64,000 bases of DNA from positions 4,118 through 68,117 of the forward strand of contig CAKRGM010000010.1 of the NCBI GenBank assembly GCA_934330725.1. Direction: 5' to 3'. Every line of letters starts with the position of its first letter. Within the stretch, counting starts at the first letter, position 1. Position numbers and translations under genes: made by a program. The notes under the pieces are model-generated. The model saw only the letters and a list, made by a program, of their open reading frames with translations. It was not told the origin of the DNA and ran no database searches. Source of the stretch: an uncultured Lachnospiraceae bacterium (GTDB lineage Bacteria > Bacillota > Clostridia > Lachnospirales > Lachnospiraceae). This document shows, in pieces, positions 34,635 to 44,080 of the stretch.

Positions 34635-36176
34635 TTATTTCTTAATAAGAAGTGATTCGCCTGTCATCTCTACCGGTTTCTCCATACCCATAACCTCTAT
34701 AAGAGTAGGTACAATATCGCAAAGCTTTCCGCCTTCTTTAAGTGTATAATTATCATCATAATTAACAAGAATAAATGGAACCGGATTAGTTGTATGCGCT
34801 GTAAGAGGCTCATTTGTATTATAATCAATAAGCTGTTCAGCATTACCATGGTCAGCACAGATAAACATAACACCATCTACTTCTTTAAGTGCATCTACTG
34901 CCTTTCCTACACATGTATCAACTGTTTCAACTGCTTTGATAACTGCTGATTCAATTCCGGTATGACCTACCATATCAGGATTAGCAAAATTAATTATAAT
35001 AACATCATATTTGTCTGATTTAATAGCTCCTACTAATTTGTCACATACTTCTGGAGCGCTCATCTCTGGCTGAAGATCATATGTTGCTACCTTTGGTGAT
35101 TTAACAAGAATTCTGTCTTCGCCCTTGTTTGGTTCCTCAACGCCGCCATTGAAGAAGAATGTAACATGAGCATATTTTTCTGTTTCTGCTATTCTTGCCT
35201 GTGTCATATTATTCTTTGCAAGAAATTCACCAAATGTATTGCTGATAGATTCTTTCTTAAATGCAACAAGCTTATTGCCAATTGTAACATCATAATCTGT
35301 GAAACATACAAATGTAACTTTCTTTCTTGGTCCTCTTTCAAATCCTGTGAAATCATCATCACAGAAGCATCTTGTTATTTCTCTTGCTCTGTCAGGTCTG
35401 AAGTTAAAACAGATAACTGAATCATTGTCCTGAATTGTTGCAACAGGCTTGCCATCTTCCTTAATTACTGTTGGAATAACAAATTCATCTGTCTTTCCAT
35501 TCTTATATGAATCGCTTATTGCACATTTAGCACATGCAGCTTCATTTCCTTCACCTGCTGTCATTGCTTTATATGCTGCTTCTACTCTGTCCCATCTGTT
35601 ATCTCTGTCCATTGCATAATAACGTCCTGCGATTGAAGCAATCTTTCCTACACCAAGTTCTTCCATCTTGGCATAAAGCTGGTTGATATATTCCTTTCCA
35701 CCATCTGTTGCAGTATCACGTCCATCCATGAAGCAATGTACGTATACCTTTTCAAGACCATTCTTCTTTGCAAGTTCAAGCAATGCAAATAAATGTGAAA
35801 TATGGCTGTGAACACCACCATCTGATAAAAGTCCGAATATATGAAGAGCTGAATCATTCTTCTTACAGTTTTCAACAGCTGCTAAAAATTCTTTATTATC
35901 AAAGAAATCACCATCTTCAATTGACTTTGTAATTCTAGTTAACTCCTGATAAACAATACGTCCGGCTCCCATATTAAGATGTCCTACTTCTGAATTACCC
36001 ATCTGTCCGTCAGGAAGTCCTACTGCAAGTCCGCTTGCATAACCCTTAACATATGGATATTCCTTCATAAGCTTGTCCATAACCGGTGTATTTGCATTGG
36101 CAATACCATTACCCTTCTTGTTATCATTTAAACCATAACCATCAAGAATCATTAAAACAACTGGTTTCTTTCTCAT
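34635..36176 (-). CDS. gpmI: 2,3-bisphosphoglycerate-independent phosphoglycerate mutase
   Basis: This glycolytic enzyme interconverts 3- and 2-phosphoglycerate with a dimanganese centre. The 513-residue length is standard. Alkaline-phosphatase-fold motifs are visible: VVLMILDGYGL at the N-terminus, GNSEVGHLNMGAGRIVYQ with the phospho-acceptor serine, HSHISHLFAL, DGRDT, GRYYAMDRDNRWDR, and the C-terminal ADHGNAEQ and TNPVPFILV. The ribosome binding site AAGGAG precedes ATG by seven bases. Confidence 0.97.
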   Translation of the reverse strand: MRKKPVVLMILDGYGLNDNKKGNGIANANTPVMDKLMKEYPYVKGYASGLAVGLPDGQMGNSEVGHLNMGAGRIVYQELTRITKSIEDGDFFDNKEFLAAVENCKKNDSALHIFGLLSDGGVHSHISHLFALLELAKKNGLEKVYVHCFMDGRDTATDGGKEYINQLYAKMEELGVGKIASIAGRYYAMDRDNRWDRVEAAYKAMTAGEGNEAACAKCAISDSYKNGKTDEFVIPTVIKEDGKPVATIQDNDSVICFNFRPDRAREITRCFCDDDFTGFERGPRKKVTFVCFTDYDVTIGNKLVAFKKESISNTFGEFLAKNNMTQARIAETEKYAHVTFFFNGGVEEPNKGEDRILVKSPKVATYDLQPEMSAPEVCDKLVGAIKSDKYDVIIINFANPDMVGHTGIESAVIKAVETVDTCVGKAVDALKEVDGVMFICADHGNAEQLIDYNTNEPLTAHTTNPVPFILVNYDDNYTLKEGGKLCDIVPTLIEVMGMEKPVEMTGESLLIKK

Positions 36177-36240
36177 AAATGTTCTCCTTCTGTCATTATA
36201 TTATCTTTGACATTATTTTAATAATTATTCTCACAAAAGC

Positions 36241-36269
36241 ATGATAGCATATAAATTAATAAATTTAAA
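36241..36269 (-). promoter_or_regulatory. Promoter of gpmI
   Basis: On the minus strand, TTTAAA (36269-36264) and TATCAT (36246-36241) are separated by 17 bases, about 65 bases before the gpmI start. The -35 box is weak. Confidence 0.45.
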
Positions 36270-36380
36270 GAGAATTTTTCCCCTATTCATTTTATTTTTT
36301 CTATTTAAACATGCTTTTTTTTAATATATTTTCGATATATAATATATTTTATACCAGTTTTTATATTAACAGATGTACCA

Positions 36381-36522
36381 GTGTGAACAATGATGCTGAT
36401 ACTACGATTGTTCACGCGGCTATTTGTGCAGCGGACGCCACAAATAGTCATTACCGCATAGCTTAGCCAAAATTTGTGCTCGCGATTTTATAACTCAACG
36501 CGTCTGCGGAATGGGGATTATT
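36381..36522 (+). repeat. Structured intergenic repeat, copy C (leader of the YprB-like gene)
   Basis: On the plus strand the element begins GTGTGAACAAT...ATTGTTCACGC, with GATGCTGATACTACG in the loop. It then has CTATTTGTG...CACAAATAG and CATTACCGCA, and ends GCGTCTGCGGAATGGGGATT immediately before the start codon. It matches copy D in the first hairpin, the TTTGTGCxGC block and the end block. It is the only copy on the plus strand, again reading in the sense of its gene. Confidence 0.65.
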
Positions 36523-37674
36523 TTGATAGAAATAAAAGACAAACTTAAAAATCAGCCTTCATTACAGCTAAATTCCTTTATTAAGTCATTTTTCAACAGA
36601 CCTCTTGAAGATTTACTGATTTTTGATATAGAAACAACCGGATTATCGGCACGTAACTGTTGCTGCTATCTTATCGGCTGCATTTATTACTCGGACAACT
36701 GCTGGAATTATATACAATGGCTCGCCCAAAGCTATGATGACGAAAAAATCATTCTTAACTCTTTTACGGATTTTTCAGAGAAGTTTAATTCTGTCATACA
36801 TTTTAATGGAGATTCCTTTGACATTCCATTTATCAGAAAAAGGCTGCTTTTTTATAAACTCAGTAAACAATTTGATTTTATATATAATACTGATATATTC
36901 CGGCTCATTAAAAAATCCGATGATATAATAAAGCTCGGACATTACAGACAAAAAGATGTTGAAAAATTCATGGGTGTATCACGCATTGATAAGCTCAGTG
37001 GAAAAGAATTGATTGAAATATATAAACACTATGTAGCTTTCGGTGAAAACAGTGACCTCAATCTTCTCCTGCAGCATAATTACGATGATATAAACGGATT
37101 ATTAAACATACTTCCGTGTACAGCATATTCATGCGACAAAAATAGTATTCTTATGCTCAAAAAAGTATATTTAAGTGACGATTCTGTCGATAGCTGCAAC
37201 CGTATAATAACTTTTGAACTCGAATGTAAATATACATTTCCTGTTGAAATTTCAACAGAACATGCAATAAAAAATGATTCGGATTTAAACAGTACAATCC
37301 GAATCACATATAAAAATAATATTATACTACTAAGTACACCTGTCCTGTCAGAATGCCTTAAATATTTCTTTCCTGATTACAAAAACTATTACTATCTTAT
37401 CGAAGAAGACGAGGCGATACATAAAAGTGTAGCTTCTTTTGTTGATAAAAAATACCGGATTCAGGCAAAAGCTGCAACATGCTATACCAAAAGACAAAGC
37501 AGCTTTATTATAAAGCCAGACAATTATCAATCGCCTGTATTCAAAAATCATTACAACGACAAATACTCTTTTATGGAAATCAATAATACATTTACCGGCT
37601 CAGACGAACAGTGCCTGTTATATTCCAAAGAACTTTTTGACTTTGTAAAAAAATTAAAAATATGTAACATATAA
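36523..37674 (+). CDS. YprB-type ribonuclease H-like exonuclease domain protein
   Basis: This roughly 383-residue protein has an N-terminal DEDD-exonuclease (RNase H-like, YprB) domain. The catalytic acids are in LLIFDIETTGL (DxE), in VIHFNGDSFDIPFI, and in LLQHNYDDINGLLN. The C-terminal half (after ~residue 205) is less conserved and rich in Asn, Tyr and Lys. The frame can start at ATG 36511, but the TTG at 36523 sits at the right distance from the GGGG of the repeat-derived ribosome binding site, so it is preferred. Substrates are unknown. Confidence 0.8.
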   Translation: MIEIKDKLKNQPSLQLNSFIKSFFNRPLEDLLIFDIETTGLSARNCCCYLIGCIYYSDNCWNYIQWLAQSYDDEKIILNSFTDFSEKFNSVIHFNGDSFDIPFIRKRLLFYKLSKQFDFIYNTDIFRLIKKSDDIIKLGHYRQKDVEKFMGVSRIDKLSGKELIEIYKHYVAFGENSDLNLLLQHNYDDINGLLNILPCTAYSCDKNSILMLKKVYLSDDSVDSCNRIITFELECKYTFPVEISTEHAIKNDSDLNSTIRITYKNNIILLSTPVLSECLKYFFPDYKNYYYLIEEDEAIHKSVASFVDKKYRIQAKAATCYTKRQSSFIIKPDNYQSPVFKNHYNDKYSFMEINNTFTGSDEQCLLYSKELFDFVKKLKICNI

Positions 37675-37723
37675 ATCAACCAACATATAAATCAGACGCC
37701 TGTTCAAGCCAAATTATCAGGCA

Positions 37724-38503
37724 TCACACTTTTCTATAAAAGAACAGTTTATCAAATGAATATCCAAGTTCTCTGTGATTTATAATCTGTTCTGTATTTC
37801 CAACAAACAAACAGCCATCTTTAACAAGTGAGGCATTGAAATTTTTATAAATTCCCTGTTTTGCTTCTTCCGTAAAATAAATCATCACATTACGACATAC
37901 AATAAGATGGCATCCTGTTGGATACCTGTCTTTAAGAAGATTGGCTTTTTTAAATTCAACGCAGCGTTTTATGTCGTCAGTCACCTTAAAGAACTTGTCT
38001 CCTACTTTATCAAAAAATTTTTCCTGATATTCCTTCGGAAGCCCTTTGAGACTATTCTGGGCATATACACCTATCTTAGCCTTTTCAAGAACCTGTTCAT
38101 CTATATCTGTGGCATATATTTTAATATTAGACATTTGAACATGCTTTGACAATACCATTGCAAGTGAATATGGTTCATCTCCTGTTGAACATGCTGCGCT
38201 CCATATTTTCAAACGGTTGCCAAATTTAGAAATCAGGTCCGGAAGAATGACTTTATCCAACGTATCCCATAACGCAGGATTTCTGTAAAATTCCGAGACA
38301 TTAATTGTAATATAATTAATGAACTCATCAAGAACTGCCTTATCCGTCTTTAACGCTTTCGTATACGAATCATATCCATCAAACTTATTACGTCCGATAA
38401 GAGTTTCTATTCTTCTTTTCATCTGTCTTTCTTTATACGCATTCAGATCGATGCTTGTTATTTTTAATACTTCTTTTTTAAAATCCTCATAATCCTTTAC
38501 CAT
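37724..38503 (-). CDS. CheR-type protein methyltransferase
   Basis: This roughly 259-residue SAM-dependent methyltransferase has a CheR N-terminal helical domain (KITSIDLNAYKERQMKRRIE) and catalytic domain with LKIWSAACSTGDEPYSLAM, ATDIDEQVLEKAKIGVY, HLIVCRNVMIYF and FVGNTEQI. CheR methylates glutamates of chemoreceptors. No other chemotaxis gene lies in the window, so it is an orphan here. ATG 38503 after AGAGGGG is preferred over the upstream extension to 38545. It is convergent with the YprB-like gene. Confidence 0.88.
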   Translation of the reverse strand: MVKDYEDFKKEVLKITSIDLNAYKERQMKRRIETLIGRNKFDGYDSYTKALKTDKAVLDEFINYITINVSEFYRNPALWDTLDKVILPDLISKFGNRLKIWSAACSTGDEPYSLAMVLSKHVQMSNIKIYATDIDEQVLEKAKIGVYAQNSLKGLPKEYQEKFFDKVGDKFFKVTDDIKRCVEFKKANLLKDRYPTGCHLIVCRNVMIYFTEEAKQGIYKNFNASLVKDGCLFVGNTEQIINHRELGYSFDKLFFYRKV

Positions 38504-38674
38504 ACGCCCCTCTTTTCTGTAAATATATATTTCACTATTTACCATTGCATATATTCAATTATAATTTTATCATATTCTCTATAAAAATGGGATATTTTTT
38601 ACAAAAATGTCTCCCATTTTTATATCAGAAACATTATAATTATAATATAATTTCTTAACGTTTAAGGAGATTGT

Positions 38675-39433
38675 ATGATGGATACAGATTCACTATTAAA
38701 AAAGAAAATTTTAGATGCCGCAAACAAGGCATATAACCAAAATATTTATACATACACCAATTTTTTGAGTATGCCTGAGTTAAGCATATATTCAGGTATG
38801 AAAAAAGAGCTTTCGTTTATACATTCAGAAACCTTTGGCGGAAGCGATGCCTGCGAACGTCAGATGGTTCAATTTGGCTCAGAAGACGATTTAGGTTATC
38901 CCGGAAATTTTCCAATTGTCCTTATTAAAATTTCACCACTGATAGAGAAATTTTCTGATAATTTGTCACACAGGGACTCTCTTGGCGCAATCCTCAACCT
39001 TGGAATAGACAGAAGTCTTATTGGCGATATTATAGTAAAAGAAAATACCGGATTTGTCTTTTGCGTCAGTCACATCAGCGACTATATAATAAACAACCTT
39101 TCGACTATCCGGCATACGCATATAAAATGTGAGTTAAGTGACGTGACACTCAACGATATAGCACCTCATCTGAAATCAATTGAATTGATATGTGCATCTT
39201 CAAGGATTGACGCTATAGTTTCATCAATCACCCGGTTGTCCAGAAGCAAATGTCTTGAACTTTTCCGCACACAACGAATATTCCTCAACGGAAAAACAGC
39301 AGAAAATAACAGCTGCTTATTAAAAAATGATGACATTCTTGTTATACGTGGAACAGGTAAATTCATTTACCGGGGTGAAGGACGCAAGACGCAAAAAGGA
39401 CGCATATATATAAAGCTTGATAAATATGAATAA
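38675..39433 (+). CDS. YlmH-type S4 RNA-binding protein
   Basis: This 252-residue protein belongs to the YlmH family: an N-terminal domain (FLSMPELSIYSGMKKELS, HRDSLGAILNLGIDRSLIGD), then a C-terminal S4 RNA-binding domain (SSITRLSRSKCLELFRTQRI, FLNGKTAENNSCLLKNDDIL). YlmH of Bacillus and relatives acts on ribosomal quality control or peptidyl-tRNA, and usually sits with cell-division genes. Here it stands alone on the plus strand, before a bidirectional terminator. The ribosome binding site is AAGGAG, eight bases before ATG. Confidence 0.88.
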   Translation: MMDTDSLLKKKILDAANKAYNQNIYTYTNFLSMPELSIYSGMKKELSFIHSETFGGSDACERQMVQFGSEDDLGYPGNFPIVLIKISPLIEKFSDNLSHRDSLGAILNLGIDRSLIGDIIVKENTGFVFCVSHISDYIINNLSTIRHTHIKCELSDVTLNDIAPHLKSIELICASSRIDAIVSSITRLSRSKCLELFRTQRIFLNGKTAENNSCLLKNDDILVIRGTGKFIYRGEGRKTQKGRIYIKLDKYE

Positions 39434-39489
39434 CTGACTCTGTACTTACCTTTATTGCCAGTTCATCATTTTATAAATAACCGCATTAA

Positions 39490-39530
39490 AAACACCCTGA
39501 TAAAGCAAACGCTGTTATCAGGGTGTTTAT
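39490..39530. terminator. Bidirectional terminator between ylmH and rpsA
   Basis: AACACCCTGATAA (39491-39503) pairs with TTATCAGGGTGTT (39515-39527), an almost perfect 13-bp stem with T-rich flanks on both strands. It serves the convergent ylmH and rpsA transcripts. Confidence 0.88.
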
Positions 39531-39547
39531 TATTACATTAAACTTTA

Positions 39548-40630
39548 TTATTCTTCTGTAGCTTCTTCATCTGCATTATCATCTAATAATGCTTTCATGC
39601 TAAGGCTGATTTTCTTTTCAGCTTCATTCATATCAACTACTTTAGCTTCAATTTCCTGTCCGATACTAAGAACATCTGAAGGCTTATTAATATGCTCTTT
39701 AGCAATCTGTGATACATGAAGTAAAGCATCAACGCCTTCTTCAAGCTGAACAAATGCACCGAAATCAGTCATTCTTGCAACTGTTCCTTTAACTACATTG
39801 CCAACAGCATACTTTGTAGCTGCATCATTCCATGGATTAAGATCAGGATACTTAACGCTAAGTGCAATCTTATCTCCATTGATTTCTTTAATAAAGCATT
39901 TAACTGAATCTCCAACTTTATATATCTTCTTTGGATTCTCTGTTCTGCCCCATGACATTTCAGAAATATGAAGAAGACCATCAACGCCACCAAGATCAAT
40001 GAAAGCACCGAAGTCAGTTACATTCTTAACTGTTCCTTCAATTGTGTCTCCTTCTTTAATCTTAGAAAGTAATTCTTTCTTAGCTTCTTCTTTCTTCTCA
40101 ACAATTAACTTCTTGCAATCACCTATAATTCTTCTTCTCTTTGGATTATACTCTGTAATAACAAAAGATACTTCCTTATCTTTGTATACAGAAAGATCCT
40201 TTACAAAAGTATCTGATACAAGGCTGGCAGGAATAAATACTCTTGCCTCATCAATAACAACACCAAGACCGCCATTCATAATCTGGCTTACTGTAGCAGT
40301 TAAAACTTCCTGATTCTCATAAGCTTCTTCAAGTTTCTTATTACCATTATCTGCAACAAGTCTCTTATATGTAAGTAACGCCTGTCCTTCGCCATCATTA
40401 ACTTTAAGAACTTTTGCCTGCATCTTATCACCAACATTAACTACTGTTGTAAGATCCACGTCAGGTGTTGATGTATATTCATTACGTGTAATGATACCAT
40501 CTGACTTGTAACCAATATTAAGCACGATATGATCGCTTTTAACATCGATAACAGTACCGTCTACTACCTCTCCTGTATGTATTGTCTTAAATGTTTCATC
40601 TAACATCTCTGCAAAACTTTGTTCTGACAT
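39548..40630 (-). CDS. rpsA: S1 RNA-binding-domain protein (ribosomal protein S1-like)
   Basis: The 360-residue protein contains four S1 domains. The starts are recognisable from GEVVDGTVIDVKSDHIVLNI (residue ~18), VLTATVSQIMNGGLGVVID (~95), GDTIEGTVKNVTDFGAFIDL (~185) and GNVVKGTVARMTDFGAFVQL (~270). It binds mRNA on the 30S subunit. ATG 40630 behind GAGGAGG is preferred over the extension to 40648, and its start lies 35 bases inside the 3' end of ispH. ispH and S1 are fused into one protein in some Clostridia; here they overlap but are separate. Confidence 0.93.
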   Translation of the reverse strand: MSEQSFAEMLDETFKTIHTGEVVDGTVIDVKSDHIVLNIGYKSDGIITRNEYTSTPDVDLTTVVNVGDKMQAKVLKVNDGEGQALLTYKRLVADNGNKKLEEAYENQEVLTATVSQIMNGGLGVVIDEARVFIPASLVSDTFVKDLSVYKDKEVSFVITEYNPKRRRIIGDCKKLIVEKKEEAKKELLSKIKEGDTIEGTVKNVTDFGAFIDLGGVDGLLHISEMSWGRTENPKKIYKVGDSVKCFIKEINGDKIALSVKYPDLNPWNDAATKYAVGNVVKGTVARMTDFGAFVQLEEGVDALLHVSQIAKEHINKPSDVLSIGQEIEAKVVDMNEAEKKISLSMKALLDDNADEEATEE

Positions 40631-41459
40631 TAGTGTAAACCTCCTCAATAATATTGTTTGGGGTCGATGCCCCTGCTGTAATACCTATGCAGTCTGCCAT
40701 GCCCAAACTATTCAGGTCAAGGTCTCTAAGCGTCTGAATGTAAAATGTGTCATTACACTCTTCTTTACAGATTTCATACAGTTTTCGCGTATTGGAACTG
40801 CTGCTGCCACCAATCACAATCATAGCATCTACACGCTTTGCAATATCATGCGCTTCAGTCTGACGTTCCTCAGTAGCATTACAAATTGTATTACGAATAA
40901 CAGTATTGTACCCCTTTTTAATTATAATTTCAACTAATTCTTGAAATTTATTGTAATTAAATGTCGTTTGTGACACTATACACACTTTTTTCTCAATATC
41001 AATCTGTAAATGTTCAGCTTTTTCAGTATTATCTACCACCTGTGCGCCGCTCACAGACCATCCGCATATTCCTTCAACCTCCGGATGCTTTTCATTTCCG
41101 ATTATTACTATCTGGCTTCCTTTTTCGCTTTCTTCTTTTACAATTCTGTGAATCTTAAGCACAAACGGACACGTCGCATCAACGACTTCAGCACCGGTCT
41201 CATTTAATCTGTCATATATTTCTTTTGAAACACCATGAGATCTTATAATTATGCTTCCGCCTTTTATCTGTGGTATCTCATCAGGTCCATTTATTACTTT
41301 TACACCTTTTTTCTCAAGGTCACTTACAACCTCTTCATTATGAATTATAGGTCCATAGGTATATACGCTTCCCTCACCGGCCTTCTTATACACCAGATCA
41401 ACTGCCCTTTTAACTCCAAAACAAAATCCGGCATATTTAGCCAGTATAACCTCTTTCAT
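40596..41459 (-). CDS. ispH: 4-hydroxy-3-methylbut-2-enyl diphosphate reductase
   Basis: IspH carries out the last step of the MEP isoprenoid pathway with a [4Fe-4S] cluster. The three cluster cysteines are visible in AGFCFGVKRAV, VDATCPFVLKIH and RNTICNATEERQ. HNEEVV, HGVSKEIYD and GGSSSSNTRKLYEIC complete the family pattern. The 287-residue length is standard. It shares one base with the cmk stop and overlaps rpsA. Confidence 0.97.
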   Translation of the reverse strand: MKEVILAKYAGFCFGVKRAVDLVYKKAGEGSVYTYGPIIHNEEVVSDLEKKGVKVINGPDEIPQIKGGSIIIRSHGVSKEIYDRLNETGAEVVDATCPFVLKIHRIVKEESEKGSQIVIIGNEKHPEVEGICGWSVSGAQVVDNTEKAEHLQIDIEKKVCIVSQTTFNYNKFQELVEIIIKKGYNTVIRNTICNATEERQTEAHDIAKRVDAMIVIGGSSSSNTRKLYEICKEECNDTFYIQTLRDLDLNSLGMADCIGITAGASTPNNIIEEVYTNVRTKFCRDVR

Positions 41460-42127
41460 TAAGCCTGTTTCTCCTTTATTACACGTTCAATTGCTTCAAC
41501 TGAGTCCTCAATTTCAAGGCCCGTTGTATCAACTTCAACTGCATCATCAGCTTTCTTTAAAGGTGAAATTGCCCTGTGCATATCCTGATAATCCCTGTCT
41601 GCGATATCTTTTTTTATAACCTCAAAATCACATTCTTCACCTTTTAATCGCAATTCTTCAAAGCGTCTTTTGGCACGTTCTTCAACGCTTGCCGTAAGAT
41701 ATATCTTTACAAATGCATCAGGAAGCACTGTTGTACCTATATCCCTTCCATCCATTATAACATTTTCTGAAGCTGCAAGTTTTCTTTGAAGTTCAACAAG
41801 TTTACTTCTTACTGCTGCATATTTCGATGTCTTTGAAGCCATTTTACCTGTCTGCTCGGTTCTTAAAAGTCCTGTTACATTTTCTCCATTAAGTATTACC
41901 TGCTGCGTACCATCTTTATATTCAATCTTAATATCAACATTTTTTACAGCTTCATTAATGGCCTCTTCATTATCGGAATTTATTCCATTCTTTGAAAAAT
42001 ATACTGCCATGGCACGATACATTGCACCTGTATCTACATAAATAAAATTCATTTTCTTTGCAAGGAGCTTTGCAATTGTGCTTTTTCCTGCTCCTGCCGG
42101 TCCATCAATAGCTATTGAAACTGACAT
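41459..42127 (-). CDS. cmk: Cytidylate kinase
   Basis: CMP/dCMP kinase of pyrimidine salvage. The P-loop is GPAGAGKSTIAK near the N-terminus, followed by MNFIYVDTGAMYRAMA with the CMP-binding tyrosine, GRDIGTTVLPDAFVKIYLTA, and ARRRF-like SVEERAKRRFEELR. The 222-residue length is normal. It is the head of the cmk-ispH-rpsA group, an arrangement widely found in Clostridia. Confidence 0.96.
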   Translation of the reverse strand: MSVSIAIDGPAGAGKSTIAKLLAKKMNFIYVDTGAMYRAMAVYFSKNGINSDNEEAINEAVKNVDIKIEYKDGTQQVILNGENVTGLLRTEQTGKMASKTSKYAAVRSKLVELQRKLAASENVIMDGRDIGTTVLPDAFVKIYLTASVEERAKRRFEELRLKGEECDFEVIKKDIADRDYQDMHRAISPLKKADDAVEVDTTGLEIEDSVEAIERVIKEKQA

Positions 42128-42146
42128 ATACTAATCTCCTCCATTT

Positions 42147-43376
42147 TTATAAATTTATACTCATTGCTGCTGCATACGCACTCGACCATGCAACCTGCAG
42201 ATTAAATCCGCCTGTAACTGCGTCTACATCCATAACTTCACCTGCAAAATAAACATTCTTAACAAGCTTTGATTCCATTGTTTTAGGATTAATCTGTTTT
42301 ACATCGACGCCACCCTGAGTGATAATCGCCTCATTAAATCCTCTTAATCCCGTAAGATTGAGTGTAAGATTTTTTATAAGCTTTACAAGTGTATGCCTTT
42401 CCTCTTTAGTTATAGAATTAACCTGTTTATCAGGATTTATTCTGCTAAGTTCAACTATTACAGGAATCATTTTCTGAGGAAGCAGCTTTGAAAGTGAATT
42501 TTTAAAGCTTTTATTCTTCTCAGCATCAAAATCCCTTAAAATACGTTCGTCAAGTTTTTCAGAATCAAGCGCAGGCTTTAAATCTATGACTAGCTTTAGA
42601 GGATGTTTTCTTATGACTGGTGCAACAAAGCTGCTCGCACTTAAAACAGTCGGTCCGCTTACACCAAAATGTGTGAAAAGCATTTCACCAAAATCAGAAT
42701 ACAGGCTCTTACTGCCATCAAAAATTTCAACACTTACATTTCTAAGACTCAGTCCCTGCAGTTCCTTCACCCATTCTGTATCACTTGTAAATGGTACAAG
42801 AGCAGGCGATAATTTTGTAACAGTATGTCCCAGTGAACGTGCAAATTCATATCCGTCTCCGGTTGATCCTGTCGACGGATATGAACATCCTCCTGTTGCA
42901 ATAATAAGACTGTCTGCCTCAATATTGCCCTTATTAGTTCTGACACTTTTAAACACACCCTGTTCTGTACATACCTGTGTTACTTTTGTGTTAAGCTTTA
43001 TTGTCACCTTTAAGCGTTTCATTTCCCTTTCCAACGCATTAATTACATCATATGAATGATCTGACTCTGGAAAGACTCTGTTTCCGCGCTCAATCTTGAA
43101 TTTAAGTCCAAGTTCATCAAAAAAGCCCATTGTGTCATAATTTGAGAAGCCATTAAATGAGCTGTACATAAACTTTTTATTTGTTACGATACTTGCAAGT
43201 ATCTCATCGGAATCTGATGCATTTGTAAAATTACATCTTCCCTTTCCTGTTATAAAAAGTTTTTTTCCGAGTTTTTCATTTTTTTCTATTAAAGTGACCT
43301 TATTACCATTACGCGCTGCGATTATCGCTGCCATCATTCCGGCAGCACCGCCGCCAATTATTATTACACTACTCAT
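42147..43376 (-). CDS. HI0933/YhiN-family FAD-dependent oxidoreductase
   Basis: This 409-residue flavoprotein has the N-terminal dinucleotide-binding motif IGGGAAGMMAAIIAARNG, the conserved LEKNEKLGKKLFITGKGRCN segment typical of the HI0933/YhiN family, IATGGCSYPSTGSTGDGY, and the C-terminal VYFAGEVMDVDAVTGGFNLQ. The substrate is unknown. It is directly upstream of cmk with 19 bases between and is often co-located with it. Confidence 0.92.
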   Translation of the reverse strand: MSSVIIIGGGAAGMMAAIIAARNGNKVTLIEKNEKLGKKLFITGKGRCNFTNASDSDEILASIVTNKKFMYSSFNGFSNYDTMGFFDELGLKFKIERGNRVFPESDHSYDVINALEREMKRLKVTIKLNTKVTQVCTEQGVFKSVRTNKGNIEADSLIIATGGCSYPSTGSTGDGYEFARSLGHTVTKLSPALVPFTSDTEWVKELQGLSLRNVSVEIFDGSKSLYSDFGEMLFTHFGVSGPTVLSASSFVAPVIRKHPLKLVIDLKPALDSEKLDERILRDFDAEKNKSFKNSLSKLLPQKMIPVIVELSRINPDKQVNSITKEERHTLVKLIKNLTLNLTGLRGFNEAIITQGGVDVKQINPKTMESKLVKNVYFAGEVMDVDAVTGGFNLQVAWSSAYAAAMSINL

Positions 43377-43427
43377 TTCATCTTACCTTTTTCACACATC
43401 ACATTCGCATCTGCGTGACTATTCATA

Positions 43428-44051
43428 CTACTTATCAATATTATCAATTATCAGTTCTTTAAAATATGGCAGCGTTGCAATCCATTCACAGAACTCACGC
43501 CATTCAGCAAGCTTGTGATTTCTTCTTGAATAATACATGGAAACCAGATTTTCATAATTGAATGTACATGTTCTCATCTGATTATAGCTTTCCGGTAACA
43601 GCTGTATAATACTGTACCACAACGATTTATCCTTGGTTTCATTAAATTTAACACGAAGCTTTTCAAGAAAATCTATATTTTTTTCCATCATCTGAATAGT
43701 TTCCTGATTCATATGATCTGTGCTGAAATCTGAAAGCTCAAACTGTTTACTGTGAATCTTATGCATCGTACTTGTTGAATTGGCCACAGTGGCAACCTTA
43801 TATGTATCATATTCCTTCCACCAGTAAAGAGGTGCAGTTATATCAACCGTAACAAAAATCTGTCTGATAAATTTTCTATGATCTGTACCTGAACGGCAAA
43901 GCCTCTTTGCAAGATCCAGATCGTTTTCTCCAAAAATGAACTTTCCATCAACAATCTTACTATCCATGCGGTTCCAGCTGTTCATTGGATTTCTTGCACC
44001 ACGCATGGCATTTTCCATATTCATAACGTCGAAACGTTCTAATTTAATCAT
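43428..44051 (-). CDS. Uncharacterised protein with ThyX-like features
   Basis: The 207-residue protein is not a family I can name with certainty. The central stretch IFVTVDITAPLYWWKEYDTY followed by VANSTSTMHKIHSK, and the end LLPESYNQMRTCTFNYENLV with YYSRRNHKLAEWREFCEWI, resemble proteins annotated in phages and gut Firmicutes as FAD-dependent thymidylate synthase-like (ThyX superfamily). The hallmark RHRxxSxNE motif is absent, so synthase activity is doubtful. ATG 44051 behind GGAGACGGAT is preferred. A strong promoter with a palindromic operator lies just upstream (44081-44127). Confidence 0.5.
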   Translation of the reverse strand: MIKLERFDVMNMENAMRGARNPMNSWNRMDSKIVDGKFIFGENDLDLAKRLCRSGTDHRKFIRQIFVTVDITAPLYWWKEYDTYKVATVANSTSTMHKIHSKQFELSDFSTDHMNQETIQMMEKNIDFLEKLRVKFNETKDKSLWYSIIQLLPESYNQMRTCTFNYENLVSMYYSRRNHKLAEWREFCEWIATLPYFKELIIDNIDK

Positions 44052-44080
44052 ATCCGTCTCCATTCTTATATATATAATGT

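Noticed and set aside
42586..43059. 157-codon plus-strand frame within the HI0933-like gene
   Set aside because: Antisense shadow; Ser/Leu/Thr-rich translation without family resemblance.
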